Positions 1 to 9,356 of a stretch of 64,000 bases of DNA are shown here, one piece after another. Below the pieces are notes generated by a model. The model had not been told where the DNA came from. It made no database searches and was given only the letters and a program-made list of their open reading frames with translations. The DNA is from Coprothermobacter sp. (GTDB lineage Bacteria; Caldisericota; Caldisericia; Cryosericales; Cryosericaceae): positions 1-64,000 of the forward strand of contig PNOG01000023.1 in NCBI GenBank assembly GCA_013824685.1. Reading direction: 5' to 3'. The position numbers and the translations under genes are program-made. How positions within the stretch are numbered: position 1 is the stretch's first letter; each line of letters begins with the position of its first letter.

Positions 1-2
1 TC

Positions 3-83
3 CCCGCCTGGGCCACCCGTGGCGAAGAGGTCGACGACCAGGACCTGGACAAGGCAGCACAAGAGTTTGCGGAGAAATTCTGA
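3..83 (+). CDS. C-terminal tail of an unidentified protein (cut by window edge)
   Basis: The frame opening at base 3 runs to a TGA at 81-83 and gives 26 residues ending in DLDKAAQEFAEKF, an acidic, helix-like tail. It is too short to assign to a family. Evidence that it is coding: an ungapped, diverged copy of the same 83 bases lies at 2054-2136, about 72% identical by my count. The tail ends about 100 bp before the AIPR gene, so the two may belong to one defence cluster, but that is inference from position only. Confidence 0.5.
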   Translation, partial: PAWATRGEEVDDQDLDKAAQEFAEKF

Positions 84-186
84 TGGTTAGTCAGCGCAGA
101 GCATCGACCATACACTGATTCATGAAGACACAAGAGGCGGCGCGCAGTTCGATCAACACGACCGAGTTTTGTTGCTGGGAGGGTCT

Positions 187-1962
187 ATGGCACTGAGAGC
201 ACTGATTGAGGCGCGGGTACAGCAGTTCTTCAGAGACGACCCCGACTCCAGATTCGTGAGTGAGAACAAGAGATTTCTTGTGTACTGTACATGGACCCTG
301 CTGAAGCCGGCTTCATTGGACTACGATCAGGTCGTGGCAGGTATCACTGACGACTCAGGCGATTGCGGGGTCGATGCAATCTACGTGTTCAGCTCGGGAC
401 AACTGTTGGAGGAAGACTCCGACCTAGACAGCATCACAGCCGATGCCCAAGTCGAGTTGAAGGTCGTACAAGTGACAACGGACAATGGGTTCAAGGAAAG
501 CCAGATGCTGAAAACCAAAAGTGGCGTCGATGCCATCTTCAGCTATCGCGAACCTCTTGCTGGAAACGACGTGTTTCGCAGACGAGGGGAACTGGCAAGG
601 AATGCCGTCAAACGCTGGGCTTCAGCCTCGAATGCCAACGCCTTGAGAGTAAACGTCTACTACATCTGCTTTGGAGATGCCAGCTCTGTCAATCAGAGCG
701 TCTCGACCGTCGCGAAGAAGCTCGTTGCGTCTTTGGCAGGCAACTGCGCAGCAGATGCACGCGTGCACTACTTGGGTGCAAAGGAGGTCTTTGCACTTGG
801 GTCACAGGACTCCTACTCTGGCGAACTGCGTTGCCGAGACGTCATTGAATACGTAGATCGGCAGAACAATCCTGGTTTGCTAGGCTGGCTTGGCATCGTC
901 GATGTGAAGTCTCTCTTGGGTCTGCTCGCCAACGATCAGGGGCAGCTTGATCCCCGATACTTCCAATACAATGTCAGGGACTACTACGGGAATCAGAAGA
1001 AGGTGAATCGGAACATTGCTGAGACCCTGAAGTCAGAGGCGCGGCGGAACTTCTGGTGCTTGAACAACGGCGTGACGATCGTGTGCCGTCAAGGCAACAA
1101 GTTGGACAAGGATCTCACTCTGAGAGACTTCCAGGTAGTCAATGGATGCCAAACAGTAAACGTTCTAAATGAGTGCCGTGGAACACTTGAGAACGATGAC
1201 TCGTGTCGCGTCGTTGTCAAAATCATCCAGACGACAGACGAGCAGGTGGAGGCAGACATAGTAGATGCCACCAACTCCCAGACTGCTGTGCTGGGTACTG
1301 CTCTACATGCGAATGAGCCTATCCAGAAGGCAATTGAGGCACACTTCTTGGGCTACCATCCGTACACTCTCTACTATGAAAGGCGAATCAACTTCTATCG
1401 CCGGAGGCTGAAGCCGGCATCTCGGATTGTACCTGTGATACGTCTGTTCCAAGTCATGTACAGCATATTCTGGAGAAGACCAGGCCAATCGCGCAACAAC
1501 CCGTCCAGAACGTTTGAGGACAACTACGGAAAGGTCTTCGACGTCGACTACGACTACGACGCCTACTTGATTGCGTATCTACTGTACCTTCGCCTCTATT
1601 CCATCAATAGGGACAACATACATGCAGGTAGCGCCAGTCTCACCGAGCAGGATGTCATGGACTACGGCATGCTGCACCTTGTGCGCACGGCGTGCGCGCT
1701 CCTGCGACATAGTGACTCAGCGCTAGATCTCAAAGGCCGGAAGTCCGAGTTCCAGAAGCTGAAGGGAGACTTGTTTGCAGCTCTCGATGACAACGGGAAG
1801 ATGGAGGATACGTACACGAGATCAATGACCCTTGTGGAGTCGGCCATATCGGACTACAAGATCGCTCATGTCGATGCCGTCGGCAGCAACATCCTTCGCA
1901 ATGATGAGTTCGACGAGAAGTACCTGACACGAGCCATATCGAAGTGCATCAGGGGTTCTTGA
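187..1962 (+). CDS. AIPR-family (abortive infection phage resistance) protein
   Basis: A 591-residue protein of the AIPR family, found in phage-resistance and restriction-linked clusters; its biochemical activity is not established. The family hallmark is visible: FWCLNNGVTIV at about residues 289-299, followed by VVNGCQT at about 317-323. The N-terminal part is a mixed alpha/beta region and the C-terminal third is helical. An in-frame TTG exists at 169, but GGGAGG at 178-183 places the start at ATG 187. The next gene downstream is a large helicase-nuclease on the same strand, so a two-gene defence cassette is plausible. The length is normal for the family, and no frameshift is seen. Confidence 0.85.
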   Translation: MALRALIEARVQQFFRDDPDSRFVSENKRFLVYCTWTLLKPASLDYDQVVAGITDDSGDCGVDAIYVFSSGQLLEEDSDLDSITADAQVELKVVQVTTDNGFKESQMLKTKSGVDAIFSYREPLAGNDVFRRRGELARNAVKRWASASNANALRVNVYYICFGDASSVNQSVSTVAKKLVASLAGNCAADARVHYLGAKEVFALGSQDSYSGELRCRDVIEYVDRQNNPGLLGWLGIVDVKSLLGLLANDQGQLDPRYFQYNVRDYYGNQKKVNRNIAETLKSEARRNFWCLNNGVTIVCRQGNKLDKDLTLRDFQVVNGCQTVNVLNECRGTLENDDSCRVVVKIIQTTDEQVEADIVDATNSQTAVLGTALHANEPIQKAIEAHFLGYHPYTLYYERRINFYRRRLKPASRIVPVIRLFQVMYSIFWRRPGQSRNNPSRTFEDNYGKVFDVDYDYDAYLIAYLLYLRLYSINRDNIHAGSASLTEQDVMDYGMLHLVRTACALLRHSDSALDLKGRKSEFQKLKGDLFAALDDNGKMEDTYTRSMTLVESAISDYKIAHVDAVGSNILRNDEFDEKYLTRAISKCIRGS

Positions 1963-2053
1963 TTTTCGCTCTTGGAGGAGCTAGGAACCGCGATTCGCTG
2001 TATGCACGGAGGATTCACCAACGCTGCATCGAGGCTCCATCCCCACCTACTTC

Positions 2054-2136
2054 TCCCCGCTTGAAGCACCCGGAGCGAAGAGAATGGCGATGAGGATCCG
2101 GAGTAGCAAGCGCAAGAGTTGACGGAGAGGTTCTGA
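2054..2136 (+). pseudogene. decayed copy of the 3' end of the gene at 3-83
   Basis: These 83 bases align without gaps to bases 1-83 (60 of 83 identical by my count), including the final ttctga. Read in the same frame they give PA, stop, STRSEENGDEDPE, stop, QAQELTERF, stop. A Trp and an Asp codon of the intact version have become stops while the rest of the tail is recognisable. It is therefore a remnant of a duplicated gene, lying between the AIPR gene and the helicase-nuclease. The rest of the 1963-2257 gap shows only a short GACTAC/GTAGTC stem near 2168-2186. Confidence 0.65.
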
Positions 2137-2257
2137 GCAAGTGACCGAGTTGTATGTGTTAGTCGAGAGACTACGCACGGAGTAGTCACGTACGCCACGG
2201 GGCATCTGTTCGGCCTTTGGCTCAAGTACAGGATATCGACCGGAGCAGGAGGGTGTC

Positions 2258-5200
2258 ATGGATCCAAGGCTCAAAGAGAAGTTGGAGGGTGCTCGTCGAA
2301 ACCTGCTCGACCTGACCATGCGGAACCGACTCCTCAACTATCGCCCAACGAAGGCTCGTTCGCTGCGTGTCCTTGGCATTGACCCGCGCGTCGCGCTCGA
2401 CGTGTTGGTGAATCAGGAGAAGGCCATCGTAGTCCTTGGGCGAGTGGATCTGGAGAAGGCCTTGGGCAGCCTGTTCACCGACGACGAAGCACATACTGCC
2501 CATGGAGGCGTCGACGGCACAGAATCATCGGCTGGTGCCAGCACGTCAGGGCAGTCGCTCACGGAACGGCCGCCAGTCCCGCCGATTCCGCTGAGCCAAC
2601 TCGTCATCCCCTCGGGCAACTCCTCTGCAGAGGCTTCCTATGACCTGGAGCACCTTGCGAAGCGCTTGCGGGATCTCGACACAGACGCGCAGGCAGTCGT
2701 CGAGGAGAGAGGCTACAACGTCCTGTACTTGGCACTGGGGTTTCTTGAGTGGCGCGAGGCCGACGCGGCAGATATGGTCCACAGGGCCCCCGTGGTGCTT
2801 GTCCCGGTCAGGCTCGAGGCGCTGCGGCAAGGCAGGGGATACCAGATTGTCTGGAATGGCGACGATGTCGTCGCCAACATGTCGCTCCAGGCGAAACTGC
2901 GTGAACAGTCCATCGAACTGCCGCAGCTCAATGGCCCGGAGACGGCTGCCGAGCTCGATGAGTACTATCAGTCGGTCGGACGGTCCGTCCCCGACCAGTG
3001 GCGTGTCCTCGACCTCGTCGAACTGGATTTCTTCAGCTTCGCAGGTTTCTCGCTGTACCATGACCTGGACCCGGAAGCCTGGTCGGAGACAGACCACTTC
3101 GAGAGTTCCGACCTGCTGCGCAGCCTCCTATTCAGTGAGCCAGTTCCTGGGAACGATGGACCGGGATTCGATCCGGAGATGATCGACGAGAAGCTCCATG
3201 CCGCGGACATACTTCACGTCGTAGACGCTGACCCATCACAGATTGCCGTGATTGAGGACGCCAAGGCCGGTCGCAGCCTAGTCGTGGAGGGGCCGCCGGG
3301 CACAGGTAAGTCCCAGACTATCGTCAACATCATCGCCGAGCTGCTGGGAAGTGGCAAGAAGGTGCTATTCGTAAGCCAGAAGATGGCAGCGCTTGACGTG
3401 GTCAAGCTGCGGCTTGACGGCGTGGGCTTGGGTACGGCTTGCCTTGAGCTGCACAGCGACAAGGCAACGAAGGAGCACTTCGTCGACCAGCTGCGGAAGG
3501 TGCTTGAGAACGAGGTCTGCCCGCACAAGGCGGACACCGCCGACTACGCGCGGGTCGATGAGTTACGGGCTCAGTTGGGAGCATACGCCCGCGCGTTGGG
3601 CGGTCCCGTTGGAGCAGCGAAGTCATCGCCCTTCGCCCTGTTTGGCCTGAAGGAGAGGGCAATCACGCGGCTTCGAAAGTGCCTACTGCCATTGGAGACG
3701 CAGGAGTTCGACGCCGCCGATGTATGGAAAGAGAACGAGATCAACACCCATAGGCAGGCAGTGTTTGCCCTGAGTCGCCATCTGGAGGGCGTGGGCTCTG
3801 TGGCGGAGAGCCCCTGGCGTGAGTGCGAAGTCGGGATTCTGATGCCAAATGACTTGCCGACGATAGGCCGACTCCTAGAGGCAGCGAGGCGATCCACCGA
3901 GAGAGCGAGCGAAGGTATTGCCAACTTGCTGGAACTGGGTATTCCCGCCACGAGCACGTTTGCCGAGGCGCTTGTGGCCGTCCAGCGTGCACCTGAGGCA
4001 GTGAATGCCCCTGCGGTTGAACTGGCCGTTTCCACAGGTCCGGAGTGGCACCGAGGAGCTGGTGCGTCCGACGGACTCCTGAACGCTATCCGCCATATCC
4101 AGACGATGCGATCAGATGCCGAACTCAGGTACGAGGAGGGGCTGGCGTCGGCGGAGGTGGATAGTGCCATGGCCTCATATCTGCAGCTATGCGAGACGCA
4201 CAGGTACTACGAGACGCTCCCTCAGCGGATTGGTCGGATGTTCAGCCGCGAATACAGGCGCGCTCACGCAAGCGTGCTAGCGCTTCTGGCTCTCGACAAG
4301 CCCGTGGGTGACCGGCGGATGCTCGAGTTACTGGTACGACTGAGGGATTTGCTCAAGGAGCGAGAGTGGGTCGCCAGCCAAGCGGGCACGGGCACAGTGT
4401 ACTTCGGCAGTGCATGGAAGGGGGAAGACAGCGATCCGGAACAGCTTGCACGCATTTCTACCTGGATGTTGCGGCTTTGGGCCGCTATTGATGAGGGCAG
4501 ACTGACCACGAAAGTGCTCGCAGCAGTGGTGCGCCCTGCGGGCGAGCGCCTGGCGCAGATCCATGACATGGAGGAGAGAATGAACGAAGCGAGGTCGTCC
4601 CTCCTTGGCGTGTACGCGCGCGTCGGTTGCGACGTGAGCGCGAGACTTGTGAACGACACGCCTCCCCGCAAACTCGTTCAACTCCTGGACATGTGGATCC
4701 AAAGCACCGACATGCTTCCTTCATGGTCCGAGTATGTCGTTGCGCGGTCCGACTGCCGCAAGGCTCTTGGCGAGACGTTTGTCAAGACGGCAGAGAGCGG
4801 TCGGTTCCTTCCGGCTGAACTCGTGCCGTACTTCGACGCATGCCTGGCGGATACCCTGTTGCGGAAGGCGTTCAACGAATGCCCGGCGCTCGCTCGCTTC
4901 AGTGGTGCTTCTCATGAGGCTGCCATCGAGGAATTCGTTCGGCTGGACCGCCGAATCATTCAGCTGAATCAACATCGCCTTGCTCGGCTGATCGAAGACG
5001 GCAGGCCCGCCATCCTTGCGAATCCCATTCACGGGTCCGAGGCGGGCGTCGTGCGGGGCGAGATCAACCGCAAGCGGCGCCACCGCCCCATTCGATTGCT
5101 CATGCGAGACGCGGGCCGCTACATTCAGGCCCTCAAGCCATGCTTCCTCATGAGCCCCCTTTCCGTGGCCCAGTTCCTTGACCCGGCAACCGCCAGCTTC

Positions 5201-7222
5201 GACTGCATCATCTTCGATGAAGCGAGCCAGGTCAAGCCGGAGGAGGCCCTTGGGGTTCTGCTGAGGGGCAGGCAGCTCATTGTGATGGGAGACACCAGGC
5301 AGCTTCCGCCTACGTCGTTCTTTGACCGGATGGCGTCCGATGACGAAATCGACGATGAAGACATCGGAGACGTCCCGGTCCAGGATGTCGAGAGCATCCT
5401 GCATCTGTGCAAGAATGCCCTGCCCGGTCAGTGCCACAAAGAGCTGCTGTGGCACTACCGCAGCAGGCATGAGTCTCTGATTGCCGTGTCAAACCGTGAG
5501 TTCTACGACAATCACCTCCGTGTCTATCCGTCAGCTGTCGACATTGCCCCAGGGTTGGGGCTGAGTTTCGTCCATGTGCCTGAGGGGGTCTATGACCGTG
5601 GACGCAGCCGCACGAACCGCGTCGAGGCCGCGCAGGTCGCGCGAAGGGTGGTCCAGCACTATCAGGAACATCCGGAGTTGAGCCTGGGCGTCGGTACATT
5701 CAACACTGAACAGCAGCGCGCAATAGACGACGAGCTTGCGGTCCTCCGCGAGACGAACCCCCAGCTCGACCAGTTCTTCGACCGCACCAATCCGGAACAC
5801 TGCTTCGTGAAGAACATCGAAACGATCCAGGGGGACGAGCGTGACATCATCTTTGTCAGCGTTGGCTACGGCTTCGATGAGAGCCACCACTTCTCCCAGA
5901 ACTTTGGCCCCATCAACAAACTGGGGGGCGAGCGCAGACTTAACGTGCTCATGACCCGTGCGCGCATAGAGTGCGTGGTCTTCGCCAATTTCCAGGCCGA
6001 GATGATCCCTGCGGATGGGAAAGGGAGGGGACTCTCGGCGCTGAGGGCATTCCTACAATACGCTGCGACGAGGACGTTTCCCATCACGACCGGTACTCTG
6101 GAGGACGCAGAGTCCCCCTTCGAGATTGCCGTCGGGGAGTTGCTCCAAGACGCCGGGTTCACGATCAGGAAGCAGGTGGGGTGTGCTCACTTCAGAGTCG
6201 ACATCGGGGTCGTCGACCCGGTTCGGCCCGGCAGGTATCTCTGTGGGGTCGAGTGCGACGGAGCCACGTACCACTCCGCACGCGTCGCACGCGACCGCGA
6301 CCGTCTGCGTCAGCAGATTCTCGAAGGGCTGGGCTGGCGCATCGTCAGAGTCTGGTCGACCGACTGGTTCCGTGACCGCGCCCGCGTTCGTGCGCGTCTC
6401 CTGGACGAGGTCCGCCGTCTCGCAGAGCATGACGACGGAGACAGGGGGGTCTCGCCAGCGGGGTCTTCCGGTGACCCCCGTTCAGGTCAGGGTGGCTCGG
6501 TTTGGGGGAGTCCGCCACCAGGTCAGGCTGGGGGCCAGACTGTTGCGACGCGACCGAGGGAGGTAGAGTACGCTGCCGGTCAACCGTACGCGATGTGCAC
6601 GTCGACGCGTGGCGTCTTCACTACGATCGACCTGAGAGAGGCATCAATTGTTGCAGTCGCGTCGGTAGTCGTCGAGGTAGTGCTGACGGAGGGGCCGATC
6701 CACGAGGCTGAGGTCGTGAAGCGTGTGCGTAGTCTGTGGGGATTCCAGCGAGCAGGCCCACGAATCCAGGACAAGGTGTATCGGGCAATCAACTATGCCT
6801 GCTCGTGGGACAAGGCCAGGAACGCCATGGCCAAGCCTCAGGTCACATATGGCGGGCTGCTGGACGCGTTTCTTGATGCACCGATCATGCAGAAAGGCGA
6901 GTTCCTGTGGCCCGCATCCATGAGCACAGTAGCCCCGCGTTGGCGCGACGATGCCTCCCTGGCCAGTATTGAGCTGATCTGCGACGAGGAGATCCTGGCC
7001 GCAATCACCCTGATTCTCGAATCCGACCGTTCTGCTCCCACGGATGGACTTGTCATCGGCTGCGCCCGGATCCTTGGCATACAGGCTGTCCATGACCAGA
7101 CACGAGAGCGGATCGAAGGGGTCATCCGTGCGGCGGTGCGCCAGAAAGTGCTGTACACTCTGGCAAACGGGAACATAGGATCGAAACCACCAGAGTCTCC
7201 GTCGTTCAAGGCTGACGGCTGA
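2258..7222 (+). CDS. DUF4011 / SF1 helicase / Vsr-like nuclease / DUF3320 defence protein
   Basis: A 1654-residue multidomain protein. The N-terminus (about 1-250) is DUF4011, with LLDLTMRNRLLNYR near residues 10-25. An SF1 UPF1-like helicase follows: GPPGTGKS near 344-352, IIFDEASQ near 984, GDTRQLPP near 1011, ETIQGDERD near 1188, then LNVLMTRAR. After the helicase (about 1285-1400) comes a PD-(D/E)XK nuclease of the MTES/Vsr-like type, with FRVDIGVVD and GVECDGATYHS. A Gly/Pro/Ser-rich linker (about 1400-1435) leads to a C-terminal DUF3320 domain (about 1460-1515). This DUF4011-helicase-Vsr architecture is known from antiphage genes and probably acts on foreign DNA by ATP-driven translocation and cleavage (inference). 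An AGGAGGGT site precedes ATG 2258. The frame is intact. Confidence 0.85.
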   Translation: MDPRLKEKLEGARRNLLDLTMRNRLLNYRPTKARSLRVLGIDPRVALDVLVNQEKAIVVLGRVDLEKALGSLFTDDEAHTAHGGVDGTESSAGASTSGQSLTERPPVPPIPLSQLVIPSGNSSAEASYDLEHLAKRLRDLDTDAQAVVEERGYNVLYLALGFLEWREADAADMVHRAPVVLVPVRLEALRQGRGYQIVWNGDDVVANMSLQAKLREQSIELPQLNGPETAAELDEYYQSVGRSVPDQWRVLDLVELDFFSFAGFSLYHDLDPEAWSETDHFESSDLLRSLLFSEPVPGNDGPGFDPEMIDEKLHAADILHVVDADPSQIAVIEDAKAGRSLVVEGPPGTGKSQTIVNIIAELLGSGKKVLFVSQKMAALDVVKLRLDGVGLGTACLELHSDKATKEHFVDQLRKVLENEVCPHKADTADYARVDELRAQLGAYARALGGPVGAAKSSPFALFGLKERAITRLRKCLLPLETQEFDAADVWKENEINTHRQAVFALSRHLEGVGSVAESPWRECEVGILMPNDLPTIGRLLEAARRSTERASEGIANLLELGIPATSTFAEALVAVQRAPEAVNAPAVELAVSTGPEWHRGAGASDGLLNAIRHIQTMRSDAELRYEEGLASAEVDSAMASYLQLCETHRYYETLPQRIGRMFSREYRRAHASVLALLALDKPVGDRRMLELLVRLRDLLKEREWVASQAGTGTVYFGSAWKGEDSDPEQLARISTWMLRLWAAIDEGRLTTKVLAAVVRPAGERLAQIHDMEERMNEARSSLLGVYARVGCDVSARLVNDTPPRKLVQLLDMWIQSTDMLPSWSEYVVARSDCRKALGETFVKTAESGRFLPAELVPYFDACLADTLLRKAFNECPALARFSGASHEAAIEEFVRLDRRIIQLNQHRLARLIEDGRPAILANPIHGSEAGVVRGEINRKRRHRPIRLLMRDAGRYIQALKPCFLMSPLSVAQFLDPATASFDCIIFDEASQVKPEEALGVLLRGRQLIVMGDTRQLPPTSFFDRMASDDEIDDEDIGDVPVQDVESILHLCKNALPGQCHKELLWHYRSRHESLIAVSNREFYDNHLRVYPSAVDIAPGLGLSFVHVPEGVYDRGRSRTNRVEAAQVARRVVQHYQEHPELSLGVGTFNTEQQRAIDDELAVLRETNPQLDQFFDRTNPEHCFVKNIETIQGDERDIIFVSVGYGFDESHHFSQNFGPINKLGGERRLNVLMTRARIECVVFANFQAEMIPADGKGRGLSALRAFLQYAATRTFPITTGTLEDAESPFEIAVGELLQDAGFTIRKQVGCAHFRVDIGVVDPVRPGRYLCGVECDGATYHSARVARDRDRLRQQILEGLGWRIVRVWSTDWFRDRARVRARLLDEVRRLAEHDDGDRGVSPAGSSGDPRSGQGGSVWGSPPPGQAGGQTVATRPREVEYAAGQPYAMCTSTRGVFTTIDLREASIVAVASVVVEVVLTEGPIHEAEVVKRVRSLWGFQRAGPRIQDKVYRAINYACSWDKARNAMAKPQVTYGGLLDAFLDAPIMQKGEFLWPASMSTVAPRWRDDASLASIELICDEEILAAITLILESDRSAPTDGLVIGCARILGIQAVHDQTRERIEGVIRAAVRQKVLYTLANGNIGSKPPESPSFKADG

Positions 7223-7278
7223 CTCGGTCCTCTCGTCCGCTAGCCGAATTGAATCTCTGGACTCAAGTTCTGGGGGGA

Positions 7279-7650
7279 TGTGCCCTGAACGCCATGTGCC
7301 CTCCCTGAGTCCAGCCAGCGCTACCGTGTCAACGACTGTAACACAAAACGCAGCAAGAGACAGCGCCTCGTGCGCTTGCAGAGACTGGTTCGCGACAGCG
7401 ACATCCTCGCACACATGCACGGACCGGCGGACACATCGCCTGTGAACGGTCGTACTACTGTCGGTATGTTTTACACCACATTGACACAATACATTACACA
7501 TCCATAGTACTCAAGTAGGAGCAGAGAGCGGGACTCACGATGAATAGTGCCGGTGATTTCGACGATCTCCTCGGCAGACGAATCCGGTCGATGCGGGAAC
7601 AGCCAGGATACAGCCAGCAACAGCTCGCAGAACTGCCAGGAGTATGCGTA
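7279..7650. repeat. degenerate copy of the region at 11361-11755
   Basis: Bases 7281-7310 match 11361-11390 (25 of 30). Similarity continues at the same 4080-bp offset through about 7360. After a gap where the second copy carries a hairpin repeat, similarity resumes at a 4108-bp offset from about 7440 (promoter) to about 7650 (antitoxin N-terminus). The left copy also keeps the start region of the small reverse gene seen at 11247-11375 (minus strand, M-A-F-R-A then an early stop). Apart from this copy and its promoter I see nothing in the 7223-7539 gap. Confidence 0.65.
7459..7508 (+). promoter_or_regulatory. promoter and probable operator, left copy
   Basis: TTGACA at 7481-7486, a 16-bp spacer and CATAGT at 7503-7508. 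The dyad TGTCGGTATG (7459-7468) to CATTGACA (7479-7486) overlaps the -35 box. Both elements are conserved in the intact copy at 11567-11616, which suggests an antitoxin-bound operator. Here the promoter now points into a truncated antitoxin ORF and the oxidoreductase gene behind it. Confidence 0.5.
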
Positions 7651-7689
7651 TCTATTCAAATGAATTTGTGTAAAAGGAGGAGGCGATGA
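7540..7689 (+). pseudogene. truncated XRE/Panacea antitoxin, first ~35 codons
   Basis: ATG 7540 begins a 49-codon frame whose first ~35 residues track those of the antitoxin at 11648: DFDDLLGRRIRSMREQPGYS here against DFDGLLSKRIRSIREQLGYS there. Similarity fades within the helix-turn-helix, near base 7650, and the rest of the antitoxin is missing. The frame ends at TGA 7687-7689, overlapping the ATG of the oxidoreductase by ATGA. LG-to-PG changes in the HTH would probably disrupt helix packing, so DNA binding is unlikely. It may act only as a translated leader. Confidence 0.7.
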
Positions 7690-9179
7690 AGAAGTCAATA
7701 GTCATCATTGGGGGAGGCCTTACCGGTCTTTCCGCCGGCTGCTACGGCCGTATGAACGGCTATGAAACGTCCATCTTCGAGATGCACAGCATCACCGGCG
7801 GGGTCGCCACCGCCTGGAAGCGCAACGGGTACACTATCGACGGCGCGATGAACTGGCTGATGGGGACTAAACCCGGGTCCGGTAACTATCAAGTCTGGGA
7901 GGAGCTGGGGGTAGCACAGAACTGGAAGATCTATAACCACGACCTGAACGCCGTAATCGAAAATAGGGAGGGTAAAGCTTTTTCCGTCTATTGCGATGCC
8001 GAACGCTTCGAGCAGTATCTGCTGGAGTTGGCTCCGGAAGATGAAGGCGTTATCAGGGAACTCACTAAAGTACAGCGGTCTGCAAATCTCGACTTTCCGG
8101 TGGGTAAACCGCCCGAATTGAACAACTTCTTCGATAACATAGCCATGATGAAGATGCTCCCTCTGGGGAACATGATGCGCAAATGGAGTAAGGTGAACAC
8201 CAGGGAGTATGCCCAACGCTTTAGAAACCCATATCTGCGCGAGGTCTTTGTGCTTGCCTTCGGTGGCGATATTCCTCTGATAATGTCGTTGATGGCGCTT
8301 GCCATGCAGCACCGGAAATTGGCCGGCTATGTCATCGGCGGGGCGCTGGCTCTGGTCGAGCCGATCGAACGGCGCTACAAGGCGCTGGGTGGGGAACTGC
8401 ACGTACATGCCAGAGTCGAAAAGATACTGGTCGAAAGTGACAAGGCCGTAGGTGTAAAGCTGGCCGACGGGACGGAACACCGGGCTGACTGGGTTATCTC
8501 CACAGCCGACGGCCGAACCACGATATTCGACATGCTCGAAGGCAAATATACTGACGATGAGATAAGAAACAGGTATGAGCACCCTGATCTTTTCAAGCCG
8601 CTGGTATACGTGGCGCTGGGGGTAAACCGTACCTTCGATGACGTTCCCCCCTCCATCGCCGGAACAAGTTATCCGCTCGATAAACCGATAGTTGTTGCCG
8701 GGAAGGAAGAAAAGTACCTGAATGTACGCGTCTATAACTTCGATCCTACCCTCTCGCCTCCCGGTAAGAACATCGCCGTGGTCGGGTTCGAGACCGATTA
8801 CGATTACTGGAAGAATTTGCGGGAGGACCCGGAACGCTACAAAGCAGAGAAGGAAAGGATTGCCGGTGACGTTATCGCCGGGCTGGAACAGCGTTTCCCG
8901 GGCATCACAGCGCAGGTGGAAATGCGTGATGTCGCTACTCCCATAACCTGGGAACGGTATACCGGCAACTGGCGGGGCGCTTACCAAGGATGGGTGTTCA
9001 GTGCCGAATCATTCACTTCATCAATGCGTAAAACCCTTCCTGGGCTGGACAACTTTTACATGGCGGGTCAGTGGGTGAACCCGGGCGGCGGCATGCCTAC
9101 GGCGGCTATATCCGGCAACCACACGATACAGCTTATCTGCAAAAGGGATAAGAAGCCCTTTATCACAACGAAGCCGTAG
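7686..9179 (+). CDS. CrtI-like FAD-dependent oxidoreductase (phytoene desaturase superfamily)
   Basis: A 497-residue flavoprotein. The N-terminal dinucleotide-binding motif IIGGGLTGLSAG (about 6-17) is followed by the GG-A-TAWKR-G-IDGA segment typical of the CrtI/phytoene dehydrogenase fold. The C-terminal FAD signature (NFYMAGQWVNPGGGMPTAA) lies near 455-475. Such proteins oxidise or isomerise polyprenoid or other hydrophobic substrates; no carotenoid genes lie nearby, so the substrate is unknown. GGAGGAGG directly precedes ATG 7686. A sampled line (8041-8100) is about 48% GC, well below the flanks, and the gene sits inside the broken toxin-antitoxin/Fic copy. Both points suggest it was acquired. 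Confidence 0.8.
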   Translation: MKKSIVIIGGGLTGLSAGCYGRMNGYETSIFEMHSITGGVATAWKRNGYTIDGAMNWLMGTKPGSGNYQVWEELGVAQNWKIYNHDLNAVIENREGKAFSVYCDAERFEQYLLELAPEDEGVIRELTKVQRSANLDFPVGKPPELNNFFDNIAMMKMLPLGNMMRKWSKVNTREYAQRFRNPYLREVFVLAFGGDIPLIMSLMALAMQHRKLAGYVIGGALALVEPIERRYKALGGELHVHARVEKILVESDKAVGVKLADGTEHRADWVISTADGRTTIFDMLEGKYTDDEIRNRYEHPDLFKPLVYVALGVNRTFDDVPPSIAGTSYPLDKPIVVAGKEEKYLNVRVYNFDPTLSPPGKNIAVVGFETDYDYWKNLREDPERYKAEKERIAGDVIAGLEQRFPGITAQVEMRDVATPITWERYTGNWRGAYQGWVFSAESFTSSMRKTLPGLDNFYMAGQWVNPGGGMPTAAISGNHTIQLICKRDKKPFITTKP

Positions 9180-9356
9180 TATTGTTGTTACCCTCCATAA
9201 GGGTAGATGCTAGAAGAGAGTGGTCGATGAGACAAGGTTGGAGCTGCTTTCGTCAGAGATTCATTACTACCTTCTTGTCTTCAATTCGCACAGGGCATTA
9301 GACACCCGCCTATTAGCGGTACATATGAGGGTTTGAAGAATCGATTAACAATCCGA

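Noticed and set aside
7695-8987. 430-codon open frame on the minus strand
   Set aside because: Exact antisense of the oxidoreductase gene, no ribosome site, no recognisable motif.
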